DNA of 64,000 nucleotides from Micromonospora thermarum (GTDB lineage: Bacteria; Actinomycetota; Actinomycetes; Mycobacteriales; Micromonosporaceae): the NCBI RefSeq assembly GCF_012034245.1, contig NZ_JAATEO010000003.1, forward strand, positions 124,001 through 188,000, written 5' to 3'. Positions 6,515-14,346 of the stretch are shown here, in pieces (within the stretch, counting starts at the first letter, position 1; the number at the start of each line of letters is the position of its first letter). The position numbers were made by a program, and so were the translations under genes. The notes beneath the pieces are model-generated. The model saw only the letters and a list, made by a program, of their open reading frames with translations. It was not told the origin of the DNA and did not search any database.

Positions 6515-8986
6515 ATGAGCACCTCACTCGCCGACCACCTGCGCGCGCTGCCCGACGAGTCACTCGCCGCCCTGCTCCAGCAGCGGCCGGACCTCGTCGT
6601 GCCCGTGCCGGCCGACATCGCCGCGCTCGCCATCCGGGCCCAGTCCCGCGTGTCGGTGGCCCGCGCCCTGGACGGCCTGGACCAGTTCACGCTCCAGATC
6701 CTCGACGCCGCCCGCCTGACCCGGGACTCGGACGGCACCAGCAGCGTCGACGCGGTGCTCGGCATGGCGACCGCCGGGGCGCAGCCGCCCGCCCCGGCCA
6801 CCGTACGGGCGGCGGTGGAGCGGCTCCGGTCCCTCCTGCTGCTGTACGGCCCGGACGACCGTCTCCACCTGGTCGGCGGCATCGACGAGATCTCCCCGTA
6901 CCCGGCGGGGCTGGGCCGGCCGGCCGCGGAGCTGGACCTGCGGACGGCGGCGCTCTGCGCGGACCCGGCGAAGCTGCGGCGCACGCTGCTCGCGGCGCCG
7001 CCCTCGGCCCGGGCGATCCTGGACCGGCTGGCCGCCGGCCCGCCGGTGGGCAGCGTGCCGCCGGGTGCCTTGCAGGCTCCTCCGGTCGGCGCGGAGGACG
7101 ACCTGCCGCCCGACCAGACGAACGGTGGGGCGCCGACCGGTTCGCCGGTGCGCTGGCTGGTCGACCACCGGCTGCTGGTGCCCGTCACCACCGGCCGGAG
7201 CGGCGGTGCCGGCACCGTGGAGCTGCCCCGGGAGATCGGGCTGCTGCTGCGCCGGGACACCGGCCCGCTCGGCCCGCTGCGCACCACCCCTCCGCCGGTG
7301 TCGGCGGCGCCCCGTGAGCCGAAGGCGGTCGACTCGGCCGGGGCCGGGCAGACCATGGAGGTCGTACGCCAGACGGAGTCGCTGCTGGAGCAGCTCGCCG
7401 TCGAGCCGGCCCCGGTGCTGCGCTCCGGTGGCCTCGGTGTCCGTGACCTGCGCCGGCTGGCTCGCGCCGTCGGGCTGGACGAGTCGGCGGCCGCCCTGCT
7501 GCTGGAGGCGTCGTACGCGGCGGGGCTGACCGGCGAGTTGGAGCTGCCCGGGGCGGTGACGACCCGCCACGGCGCGGACCAGCAGGTGGTGCCGAGCGCC
7601 GGGTACGAGGTGTGGCGGGCCGGATCGCTGGCCCAGCGGTGGGAGCAGTTGGCCCGGGCGTGGCTGACGATGACCCGGCAGCCGGGGTTGGTCGGTCAAC
7701 GCGACGACCGGGACCGGCCGATCACGGTGCTCTCCCCGGAGGCGGAGCGGGCCGGGGCGCCGAACGTCCGGCGGGCGGTGCTCCAGGTCCTCGCGGATCT
7801 GGAGCCGGCCACCGCGCCCACTCCCGAGGAGGTGCTGGAGGTGCTCGACTGGCGGGCGCCGCGGCGCAGCCGGGGCCGGGAGGCGGCGCACCGGGAGGTG
7901 CTGGCCGAGGCGGCCACGCTGGGCGTGACGGGGCTGGGGGCGCTCACCTCGTACGGGCGGCTGCTGCTCGCCGACGTGACGTCGGGCGACGAGCGGGGTA
8001 CGGACGACCCGCTGGGGCTGCGGGCCGAGGCCGAGGGCGAGCCGTCCACGGCCGTCCGCGCCCTCGACGCGCTACTACCCGCCCCGGTCGACCACTTCCT
8101 CGTCCAGGCCGACCTGACCGTGGTGGTGCCCGGCCCGGCCGACCCGACGCTCGCCGCGGAACTCGACGTGGTGGCCGAGCACGAGTCGGCCGGCGGCGCC
8201 AGCGTGCACCGCGTCACCCCGGCGAGCGTGCGCCGGGCGCTGGACGCCGGCTACTCCGCCGACGACCTGCACGGGTTGTTCCGGCGGCGCTCCCGTACCC
8301 CGGTGCCGCAGGGGCTCACGTACCTGGTGGACGACATCGCCCGCCGGCACGGCGGCCTGCGGGTCGGCTCGGCCGGGGCGTACGTGCGCAGCGACGACGA
8401 GGCACTGCTCACCGAGGTAATGGCGGACAAGCGGCTGGAGGCGTTGGCGCTGCGCCGGCTCGCGCCGACCGTGCTGGCCACCCCGTACCAGGTGGGCCGG
8501 ATGCTGACGATGTTGCGCGAGGCGGGGTACGCGCCGGTGCCGGAGGACGCCACGGGCGCTGCCGTGCTCACCCGGCCCAAGGCGCGCCGGGCGCCGACGC
8601 GTGTGTCGGTCGCCGCGCGGACGGTGGACCCGCTGACGGCCCCGAAGCTGCCGATGCCCCGCCTGCTCGGGGTGGTCGAGCAGATCCGGCGTGGCGACGC
8701 CGCCGCCCGGGCGGCCCGGCGGGCACCGGCGGTGGTACGCGGTCAGGTCCCCACCGGCCCGGTGCCGGTGCACAGTCACACCGACGCGCTGGCGGTCCTC
8801 CAGCAGGCGGTACGGGACAAGGCGCTGGTCTGGGTCGGGTACGTCGACGCGCACGGGGCGACCGCGTCCCGGCTGGTGCGGCCGGTGTCGATCGGGGCGG
8901 GTTACCTCCGGGCCGAGGACGAGCGGACGGAGATGCTGCACACGTTCGCCCTGCACCGGATCACGGCGGCGGTGCTGGAGGAGTGA
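6515..8986 (+). CDS. Helicase-associated protein with XPB/Ssl2-like domain
   Basis: 823 residues. The N-terminal pattern (LADHLRALPDESLAALLQQR, then VPADIAALAIRAQSR) and the long helical body match the actinobacterial helicase C-terminal-domain-3/XPB-Ssl2-like family. I see no Walker A or DEAD box, so it is not a stand-alone helicase. A WYL-like C-terminus is suggested by DKALVWVGYVDAHGATASRL and VRPVSIGAGYLRAEDE. It lies 1.4 kb before the XPB helicase on the same strand, and these two genes are neighbours in many relatives as far as I recall, suggesting a shared role in DNA repair. Pro/Ala-rich linkers interrupt the body near residues 265-285. Confidence 0.75.
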   Translation: MSTSLADHLRALPDESLAALLQQRPDLVVPVPADIAALAIRAQSRVSVARALDGLDQFTLQILDAARLTRDSDGTSSVDAVLGMATAGAQPPAPATVRAAVERLRSLLLLYGPDDRLHLVGGIDEISPYPAGLGRPAAELDLRTAALCADPAKLRRTLLAAPPSARAILDRLAAGPPVGSVPPGALQAPPVGAEDDLPPDQTNGGAPTGSPVRWLVDHRLLVPVTTGRSGGAGTVELPREIGLLLRRDTGPLGPLRTTPPPVSAAPREPKAVDSAGAGQTMEVVRQTESLLEQLAVEPAPVLRSGGLGVRDLRRLARAVGLDESAAALLLEASYAAGLTGELELPGAVTTRHGADQQVVPSAGYEVWRAGSLAQRWEQLARAWLTMTRQPGLVGQRDDRDRPITVLSPEAERAGAPNVRRAVLQVLADLEPATAPTPEEVLEVLDWRAPRRSRGREAAHREVLAEAATLGVTGLGALTSYGRLLLADVTSGDERGTDDPLGLRAEAEGEPSTAVRALDALLPAPVDHFLVQADLTVVVPGPADPTLAAELDVVAEHESAGGASVHRVTPASVRRALDAGYSADDLHGLFRRRSRTPVPQGLTYLVDDIARRHGGLRVGSAGAYVRSDDEALLTEVMADKRLEALALRRLAPTVLATPYQVGRMLTMLREAGYAPVPEDATGAAVLTRPKARRAPTRVSVAARTVDPLTAPKLPMPRLLGVVEQIRRGDAAARAARRAPAVVRGQVPTGPVPVHSHTDALAVLQQAVRDKALVWVGYVDAHGATASRLVRPVSIGAGYLRAEDERTEMLHTFALHRITAAVLEE

Positions 8987-9008
8987 CCCGGGCGGCCGGG
9001 CGGCGCGG

Positions 9009-9245
9009 TCAGCGTCGGTTGCGGCGGAACGTCCCGACGACCGCGATCACCAGCAGCAGGCCGAACCCGGTGCCGGCGGTCTCCCCGACGGAGGCGACGA
9101 AGCCCTGGCGCTGCACGAGCCAACCGAAGAGGAACCAGGCGAAGAGAAGAATCCCGGCCGCCGCGTACGCGACCATGGTGGCGGTGGAGACCGGCTCAGC
9201 CGGCGCCTGCCGCGCCTCGGTAACCACGTCCTGGTCGACGGTCAT
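9009..9245 (-). CDS. Small membrane protein, hypothetical
   Basis: 78 residues with two hydrophobic segments: about 23-46 (ATMVAYAAAGILLFAWFLFG) and 56-70 (GTGFGLLLVIAVVGTF), ending in RRNRR, which suggests a cytoplasmic C-terminus. Not recognised. It lies between the helicase-associated gene (convergent, 22 bp) and the L,D-transpeptidase gene on the same strand 42 bp upstream, so it may be co-transcribed with it. Confidence 0.6.
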   Translation of the reverse strand: MTVDQDVVTEARQAPAEPVSTATMVAYAAAGILLFAWFLFGWLVQRQGFVASVGETAGTGFGLLLVIAVVGTFRRNRR

Positions 9246-9287
9246 CTCCGCCCTCCCCGTTCGTGCGGGAACCTGGAGTCCAGAGTG

Positions 9288-10166
9288 TCACCCGGAACGG
9301 CTGCCGACCAGCACCACGCGGCTGCCGACCCGGCCGAGCTCCCAGTAGCGGACGGCGTCGGAGTGCAGCAGGTTGACGCATCCGTGCGAGCCGATCGACC
9401 CGTCGTGCAGGTAGGTCGTGGTCTCGTGGAAGCCCATGCCCCGGGTGAAGTGCTGCCAGTACGGCAGCCACACCTCGTACGGGTTGGACCACTCCTTCAG
9501 GTTGCGGCGGTCGATGGTGAACGTGCCGGCCGGGGTGCGGAAACCGGCCATGCCGGTGCGGGTCACCGTCGGCTTGACGATCACCCGGCCGTCGCGCATC
9601 ACCCAGGTGGTCTGCCGGGTCAGGTCGACGCAGAAGGTCAGCCCGGGACGGTCGCCGCACACGTCGGTGTCGGTGGTGGCGAGCCGCTTCGCCACGTCGT
9701 ACGTGGTCGGGCCGGCCCGGCCGGTGGCGGAGCGGATGTCGTACCTGCGCTGGAACCGCTTGATGGCGGCGCAGTCGGCGGCGGACTGGCGGCCGTCCAC
9801 GGTCACCGCCCCGAAACCGCCCAGCCGGGCGAGGTACGTCTCGACCTGGCGCTGGTGCTCGCCCTGCGGGCAGCCGGCGGGTGAACCGCTCGGCCGGGGC
9901 GAGGTGCGGCTGGGCTCCGGTTCGGCCGCCGGGCTCGACCGGGGGGTCGTGGGCTTCGGCTTCGGCTTCGGCGATGTCGTCGCCGGGGCCGGCCGGTCCG
10001 GCCCGGGCGTACCGCTCGCCCCCGATGGTTGCTCCGCCGCTCCGACCGGCACGGGCCCCCCGCCCCCACCGCCCTCGGCCTGCGGATCGAACGTGCACGC
10101 GCCGGCGCCGACCAGCGTGACCATCGCCACGGCGAGGAGCCGGCTGGCGAGCCGGAACTGGATCAT
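9288..10166 (-). CDS. L,D-transpeptidase (YkuD domain) lipoprotein
   Basis: 292 residues. The N-terminus is a lipoprotein signal (RLLAVAMVTLVGAGAC), with the lipobox Cys near residue 24. A Pro/Gly/Ser-rich linker follows, then a peptidoglycan-binding-like segment (YLARLGGFGAVTVDGRQS, FQRRYDIRSATG). The YkuD catalytic domain ends with HDGSIGSHGCVNLLHSDA, which carries the His and the nucleophilic Cys of the HxxGCxN-type motif. It should make 3-3 cross-links in peptidoglycan outside the membrane. I chose the ATG at 10166 because the signal peptide begins directly there; an upstream frame extension lacks signal features. Confidence 0.88.
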   Translation of the reverse strand: MIQFRLASRLLAVAMVTLVGAGACTFDPQAEGGGGGGPVPVGAAEQPSGASGTPGPDRPAPATTSPKPKPKPTTPRSSPAAEPEPSRTSPRPSGSPAGCPQGEHQRQVETYLARLGGFGAVTVDGRQSAADCAAIKRFQRRYDIRSATGRAGPTTYDVAKRLATTDTDVCGDRPGLTFCVDLTRQTTWVMRDGRVIVKPTVTRTGMAGFRTPAGTFTIDRRNLKEWSNPYEVWLPYWQHFTRGMGFHETTTYLHDGSIGSHGCVNLLHSDAVRYWELGRVGSRVVLVGSRSG

Positions 10167-10340
10167 GGCGCCTCCCCTGGGACGGTGGTCTGCCCTACAG
10201 ACGTACGGCATGGGCGCAACGGTTGCACCGGATGCACGTTTTCCTCACGTCGCGTGAGTGCGTGCAACACTGGATGGTCGGCCAGCGGCAGGTCGCCCGC
10301 GTACAGCGGTGACTCCGAAGATCGAAGAGAGGCGCCTTCA

Positions 10341-12020
10341 GTGAGTGGTGGACCCCTGATCGTGCAGTCGGACAAAACCCTGCTGCTGGAGATCGACCAC
10401 CCGGACGCGCAGGCCTGCCGGATGGCGATCGCCCCCTTCGCCGAGCTGGAGCGCTCTCCCGAGCACGTCCACACGTACCGGCTGACGCCGCTGGGCCTGT
10501 GGAACGCGCGGGCCGCCGGCCACGACGCCGAGGCCGTGGTCGACGCGCTGATCAAGTACAGCCGCTACCCGGTGCCGCACGCGCTGCTGGTCGACGTGGC
10601 CGAGACGATGGACCGGTACGGCCGCCTCCAGCTCGCCAACGACCCGGCGCACGGCCTGGTCCTGCGTGCCCTGGACCGGGTGGTCCTGGTCGAGGTCGCC
10701 AAGAGCAAGAAGCTCGCCGGCATGCTCGGCAACAAGATCGACGACGACACGATCGCCGTGCACCCGTCCGAGCGGGGGCGGCTCAAGCAGGCGCTGCTCA
10801 AGCTGGGCTGGCCGGCGGAGGACCTGGCCGGGTACGTCGACGGCGAGGCCCACCCGATCGAGCTGGCCGAGGCCGGCAAGGACGGCCGGAAGCCGTGGAC
10901 GCTGCGGTCGTACCAGCGGGAGGCCGTCGAGGCGTTCTGGGCCGGCGGCTCGGGTGTCGTCGTGCTGCCCTGCGGCGCGGGCAAGACGCTGGTCGGCGCG
11001 GCGGCGATGGCCGAGGCGAAGGCGACCACGCTGATCCTGGTCACGAACACGGTCGCCGGGCGGCAGTGGAAGCGGGAGCTGATCGCCCGCACGTCGCTGA
11101 CCGAGGAGGAGATCGGCGAGTACTCGGGCGAGCGCAAGGAGATCCGCCCGGTCACCATCGCCACGTACCAGGTGCTCACCTCGCGGCGCGGCGGCGCGTT
11201 CACCCACCTGGACCTGTTCGGGGCCCGCGACTGGGGCCTGGTCGTCTACGACGAGGTGCACCTGCTGCCGGCGCCGATCTTCCGCTTCACGGCGGACCTG
11301 CAGGCCCGCCGCCGGCTCGGCCTCACCGCGACATTGGTACGCGAGGACGGCCGGGAGGGCGACGTGTTCAGCCTGATCGGCCCCAAGCGGTACGACGCGC
11401 CGTGGAAGGACATCGAGGCGCAGGGCTGGATCGCCCCGGCCGAGTGCACCGAGGTACGCGTGACGCTGACCGACGCGGAGCGGATGGCGTACGCGACCGC
11501 GGAGGCTGAGGAGCGCTACCGGATGGCGGCGACCGCCCGCACGAAGCTGCCGGTGGTTCGCGCGCTGGTCGAGCGACACCCGGGTGAGCAGGTCCTCGTC
11601 ATCGGCGCGTACATCGACCAGTTGCACCAGCTCGGCGAGTACCTGGACGCGCCGATCGTGCAGGGGTCCACGACCAACAAGGAGCGGGAGCGGCTGTTCG
11701 ACGCGTTCCGCTCGGGTGAGCTGCGCACGCTGGTCATCTCGAAGGTCGGCAACTTCTCGATCGACCTGCCGGAGGCGGCGGTGGCGATCCAGGTGTCCGG
11801 CACGTTCGGGTCGCGGCAGGAGGAGGCGCAGCGGTTGGGCCGAGTGCTCCGCCCGAAGGCCGACGGCCGGCAGGCGCACTTCTACACGGTGGTGTCCCGG
11901 GACACGATCGACACCGAGTACGCGGCGCACCGGCAGCGCTTCCTCGCCGAGCAGGGGTACGCGTACACCATCGTCGACGCCGACGACGTCCTCGGCCCGA
12001 AGCTCCCCACGATCGACTGA
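10341..12020 (+). CDS. DNA repair helicase XPB
   Basis: 559 residues of the bacterial/archaeal XPB superfamily 2 helicase. An N-terminal damage-recognition-like domain (about 1-180) precedes the helicase core. Walker A is LPCGAGKTLVGAA (about residue 209), the DEXH box is VYDEVHLLP (about 303), the XPB RED motif is LVREDGREGD, and motif VI is QRLGRVLRPKADG. The GTG start at 10341 gives the family N-terminus GPLIVQSDKTLLLEIDHPDA. It unwinds DNA in repair or transcription-coupled processes. A decayed, diverged partial copy of the same gene lies at 13073-13232, downstream of the hic toxin-antitoxin genes. Confidence 0.92.
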   Translation: MSGGPLIVQSDKTLLLEIDHPDAQACRMAIAPFAELERSPEHVHTYRLTPLGLWNARAAGHDAEAVVDALIKYSRYPVPHALLVDVAETMDRYGRLQLANDPAHGLVLRALDRVVLVEVAKSKKLAGMLGNKIDDDTIAVHPSERGRLKQALLKLGWPAEDLAGYVDGEAHPIELAEAGKDGRKPWTLRSYQREAVEAFWAGGSGVVVLPCGAGKTLVGAAAMAEAKATTLILVTNTVAGRQWKRELIARTSLTEEEIGEYSGERKEIRPVTIATYQVLTSRRGGAFTHLDLFGARDWGLVVYDEVHLLPAPIFRFTADLQARRRLGLTATLVREDGREGDVFSLIGPKRYDAPWKDIEAQGWIAPAECTEVRVTLTDAERMAYATAEAEERYRMAATARTKLPVVRALVERHPGEQVLVIGAYIDQLHQLGEYLDAPIVQGSTTNKERERLFDAFRSGELRTLVISKVGNFSIDLPEAAVAIQVSGTFGSRQEEAQRLGRVLRPKADGRQAHFYTVVSRDTIDTEYAAHRQRFLAEQGYAYTIVDADDVLGPKLPTID

Positions 12021-12067
12021 TCGGCGCGACGATCGGCGGGCCCTCCACGCCCAGATCCCTCTCGTTG

Positions 12068-12080
12068 CCTTTGGAGCTGA
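12068..12080 (+). repeat. Dispersed repeat CCTTTGGAGCTGA, copy 3
   Basis: Third copy of the 13-mer, continuing TGTCG as in the copy at 4179-4191. It lies between the xpb stop and the end of the truncated hicB, about where the antitoxin's C-terminal domain should continue, so it may mark the break point. Confidence 0.6.
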
Positions 12081-12093
12081 TGTCGGAAACGAC

Positions 12094-12330
12094 TCATCGG
12101 CGAAGACCGGCGGCAAGCGGTTCGGGCACCTGTTCGCCCTGCTCCTCCATGTCGGCGACGACGTCACGCAGCAACTCCTGGAGGCCGTGCAGCGCCTCAA
12201 TCTGCGAGGGGGCCAGCCAGGCGAGGGACGGGAACTCGACACAGGTAGCGACGAACTGGTGGTCCTCGACGGACCAGGTGACGCGGTAGGTGTAAAGGCT
12301 GATATCGGGACGGGAACCCGCCTGCATCAC
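12094..12330 (-). pseudogene. HicB-like antitoxin, C-terminally truncated
   Basis: 78 residues (start MMQAGSRPDISLYTYRVTWS). The N-terminal HicB-like fold is clear: YRVTWSVEDHQFVATCVEFP, LAWLAPSQIEALHGLQELL, DMEEQGEQVPEPLA. In complete relatives the protein continues with an RHH DNA-binding domain of about 40 residues; here it ends at AGLRR and the dispersed 13-mer repeat follows. It is divergent from the complete hicA-hicB pair and shares the 70-bp promoter region. It may still bind a toxin but should not bind DNA. No partner toxin is attached, so it is either a remnant or a stand-alone decoy antitoxin. Confidence 0.65.
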
Positions 12331-12352
12331 ATGGCCTCCTTTCGATCACTCA

Positions 12353-12395
12353 AAGTCTAGAGCGTTTTACTACCCGCATCTAGTACCCTAGACTT
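12353..12395. promoter_or_regulatory. Inverted repeat AAGTCTAG / CTAGACTT, candidate Hic operator
   Basis: AAGTCTAG at 12353-12360 and its exact complement CTAGACTT at 12388-12395 flank an AT-richer 27-bp spacer. The right arm contains TAGACT (12389-12394), a -10 box 6 nt before the hicA GTG, so a bound repressor would block hicA transcription. HicB antitoxins usually autoregulate, which fits. Confidence 0.5.
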
Positions 12396-12400
12396 GCCGC

Positions 12401-12592
12401 GTGAAGCGGGTTGACCTGATCAACAGGATCAGCAAGGCGGCTGCCGACGCTGGCGTGACCTTCGAAAAGGTCCGCGAGGGTGGCAGCCACACGATCTACA
12501 GGTACGGCTCGCAGAACGTGGTCATACCTCGACATAAGGAGATCAACGAACTCACCGCGCGGGGTATCCTGCGCACCCTGGGCTTGTGGTGA
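12401..12592 (+). CDS. hicA: HicA-type mRNA interferase toxin
   Basis: 63 residues of the small dsRBD-like HicA fold. The pattern DLINRISKAAADAGVTFE, then VREGGSHTIYRY and VVIPRHKEINELTARGILR, shows the catalytic His (GGSHT, about residue 28) and the typical VIPRHKE strand. HicA cleaves mRNA until neutralised by HicB. The GTG start is leaderless (TAGACT 6 nt upstream). The gene is followed directly by the hicB-like gene, as expected for a type II module. Confidence 0.85.
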   Translation: MKRVDLINRISKAAADAGVTFEKVREGGSHTIYRYGSQNVVIPRHKEINELTARGILRTLGLW

Positions 12593-12609
12593 AAGGGGGG
12601 CCCTCGCCG

Positions 12610-13056
12610 ATGAAGTACACCGCCAGATGCGTACGCTCGGGCACTTGGTGGGCGATTAGCGTGCCGGAGATCAAGGGCGTTTTCTCTCAGGCTCGCCGTC
12701 TCGACCAGGTTGAAGGGATGGCGCGTGAAGCCATCGCCCTCATGCTCGACGTCGACCCGCAGAGCTTCGACGTCGACGTACAGCCCGACCTGCCACAAGA
12801 GGTGACCCGCGCCCGCAAGGCCCGCAGCGCCCTGCGCAAGGCCGAAGAGTCCGCCGAAAAGGCAACCGTCACCGCCGCACGCGCACTACTGGCAAAGGGC
12901 TACACGGTCCGCGACGCGGGCGCGCTTCTTGGAATCTCCCCGCAGCGCGTGTCGCAGCTAGCGCCGAAGAAGGCTGCGGCCGGCGGCTCCAGCAGCAAAA
13001 TCGGCAAGGGCAGGAAGGCCGCGCTCAAGCAGGAACAGCAAACCGCCGCCGCTTGA
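12610..13056 (+). CDS. hicB: HicB-like antitoxin with C-terminal HTH
   Basis: 148 residues. The N-terminal partial RNase H-like domain (YTARCVRSGTWWAISVPEI, KGVFSQARRLDQVEGMAREA) is typical of HicB. A charged helical linker leads to an HTH-like segment, ARALLAKGYTVRDAGALLGI, then SPQRVSQL, and a Lys-rich tail. ATG at 12610 is preferred; an in-frame GTG at 12586 overlapping the hicA stop would add eight residues. It should bind and inhibit HicA and repress the operon through its HTH. This HTH-type C-terminus differs from the RHH type expected for the truncated divergent hicB, so the two antitoxins are not recent duplicates. Confidence 0.8.
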   Translation: MKYTARCVRSGTWWAISVPEIKGVFSQARRLDQVEGMAREAIALMLDVDPQSFDVDVQPDLPQEVTRARKARSALRKAEESAEKATVTAARALLAKGYTVRDAGALLGISPQRVSQLAPKKAAAGGSSSKIGKGRKAALKQEQQTAAA

Positions 13057-13072
13057 TGCGGCCCTCGTGGCA

Positions 13073-13232
13073 CGGGCGTTGCCCTTACCCACCTGGACCT
13101 GTTCGGTGCCCGCGACTTGGGTCTGGTCATCTACGACGAGGTGCATCTGCTGCCCGCGCCACTCTTCCGCTTCACCTGGAACCTTCAGGCTCCGACGACA
13201 TCCTCGGCCCGAAGCTGCCCACGATCGACTGA
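13073..13232 (+). pseudogene. Remnant of a second XPB helicase gene (internal deletion)
   Basis: 13087-13190 aligns with xpb 11202-11305 (about 13 differences over 103 bp by eye), including the DEVH box codons. 13193-13232 aligns with xpb 11981-12020, the exact 3' end with stop codon (2 differences in 40). The roughly 675 bp between are missing. The divergence means this is an old paralogue or a transferred copy, not a recent duplication. It begins just after the hicB stop and ends directly before a GATC-bounded palindrome. No intact frame spans it. Confidence 0.85.
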
Positions 13233-13240
13233 CCGGGCTT

Positions 13241-13316
13241 GATCGACTCCATGCCGGCGGCATCGCGGTATCCCGCCCGCCCGGACACCGCAATGCCGGC
13301 GGCATGGAGCCGGATC
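13241..13316. repeat. GATC-bounded palindrome A (76 bp)
   Basis: Near-perfect inverted repeat that starts and ends with GATC. The core arms are CTCCATGCCGGCGGCAT (13248-13264) and its complement at 13292-13308; pairing extends inward with few mismatches and outward to GATC with one indel. It lies directly after the stop of the xpb remnant. Similar elements occur at 14901, 31692, 45118 and 58189. Confidence 0.8.
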
Positions 13317-13347
13317 GTGGCGTCCGCACTACGGCGCGCCACTTCTG

Positions 13348-13366
13348 CATGCATAATGAATGCATG
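13348..13366. promoter_or_regulatory. Perfect palindrome over the antitoxin start codon, candidate operator
   Basis: CATGCAT (13348-13354), spacer AATGA, then ATGCATG (13360-13366). The right arm ends in the ATG start of the FitA-like antitoxin. RHH antitoxins repress their own promoters by binding such palindromes; CATAAT inside could double as a -10 box. Confidence 0.55.
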
Positions 13367-13609
13367 GTTGCTCTCCAGATCCGCGACGTGCCGGAAGAAG
13401 TGCGGGATGCCTTGGCTGCCCAGGCCAAGGCGCGCGGGCAATCGCTTCAGGCGTACCTACTGGAGCTGGTGGAGACGCAGGCCCGACGCCTGCGCAACAC
13501 GGCGGCCCTTGATCGCTTCGCCGGCCGCTCGGACGGCACCCGCTCCCTGCCGGGCGAGAGTGCCGCCGAGTTGACGGAGCAGCGGGAGCAGCGGGGAGAC
13601 GCGGCGTGA
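13364..13609 (+). CDS. FitA-like ribbon-helix-helix antitoxin
   Basis: 81 residues. The N-terminal RHH domain is VALQIRDVPEEVRDALAAQA, then KARGQSLQAYLLELVE, typical of FitA/VapB antitoxins. The C-terminal part (residues about 50-81, rich in Arg and Glu) would wrap the toxin. The stop overlaps the GTG start of the PIN-domain toxin (GTGA), so the pair is translationally coupled. A perfect palindrome covers its start codon. Confidence 0.85.
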   Translation: MVALQIRDVPEEVRDALAAQAKARGQSLQAYLLELVETQARRLRNTAALDRFAGRSDGTRSLPGESAAELTEQREQRGDAA

Positions 13610-14007
13610 TCGTCGTGGACGCGTCCACACTCGCCGACGCTCTGGTTGACGACGGACCCGTCGGCGACGCGGCGCGGGCGGCTCTGACCGGAGATCCGCA
13701 CTGGGCTGCTCCCACCCACCTCCTGGTCGAGGTCATGTCCGTGATCAGGGGCAAGGTGCTCGGCAACAAGCTCGGCCTCGCCCGGGCGCAGGAAGCGATC
13801 GAAACGCTCCCGTCGCTGGTCATCGACGAGGTTGACACCTCGGTGCTGCTCGATCGGATGTGGCAACTGCGCGGCAACCTGTCGGCCTACGACGCGACGT
13901 ATGTCGCGGTTGCGGAACTGATGGCGTGTCCACTCGTGACCGGTGATGGTCGCCTCGCCAAAGCCAGCGGCGTCCGTTGTGAGATTCAGCTGATCACCGC
14001 CTGCTGA
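13606..14007 (+). CDS. vapC: PIN-domain ribonuclease toxin, VapC family
   Basis: 133 residues. The PIN acidic residues are visible: MIVVDASTLADAL (Asp5), THLLVEVMSVIRG (Glu about 43), YDATYVAVAELMACPLVTGD (Asp about 95) and TGDGRLAKA (Asp about 113). It is a Mg-dependent RNase, neutralised by the upstream FitA-like protein. GTG start overlaps the antitoxin stop. This is the second toxin-antitoxin module within 1.7 kb. Confidence 0.88.
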   Translation: MIVVDASTLADALVDDGPVGDAARAALTGDPHWAAPTHLLVEVMSVIRGKVLGNKLGLARAQEAIETLPSLVIDEVDTSVLLDRMWQLRGNLSAYDATYVAVAELMACPLVTGDGRLAKASGVRCEIQLITAC

Positions 14008-14040
14008 GGGGCGCGCCCGCGCCCACTCCCACCGGGAGGG

Positions 14041-14268
14041 TCAGCGCTTCCTCGACTCGGCAACGAAGACGCCGCGCCCCGGGCGGCCGACCAGCACACC
14101 CTGCCCTCGCAGCCGTGCCACCGCACGGTGAATCGTCGACACCGACACGTCGTAGTGGTCAGACAGTTCCTGAGTGGACGGTATCTGCGACCCGGGCTGG
14201 AACTCGCCCACCTCGATCCGCCTCAGCAGATCCTTGATCAACTCGTCCATGGTCGGCGGAATCGGCAC
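14041..14268 (-). CDS. GntR-family transcriptional regulator (HTH only)
   Basis: 75 residues. A winged HTH of the GntR type fills it: IKDLLRRIEVGEFQPGSQIP, STQELSDHYDVSVSTIHRAV, then GQGVLVGRPGRGVFV. There is no effector domain, so it resembles the very short GntR proteins found beside integrative elements and small operons. I prefer the GTG at 14268, which has AAGGGG 8 nt upstream; an ATG at 14250 and a longer frame to 14358 are alternatives. It is divergent from the DivIVA-like gene and may regulate it. Confidence 0.75.
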   Translation of the reverse strand: MPIPPTMDELIKDLLRRIEVGEFQPGSQIPSTQELSDHYDVSVSTIHRAVARLRGQGVLVGRPGRGVFVAESRKR

Positions 14269-14346
14269 GTGAAGGCCCCTTGCAGTCGGTTGGCCCTCCC
14301 TGCTGCCGTACCGCCGATTGAGGCTGCGGTGGCAGGGCGGGGCGGC

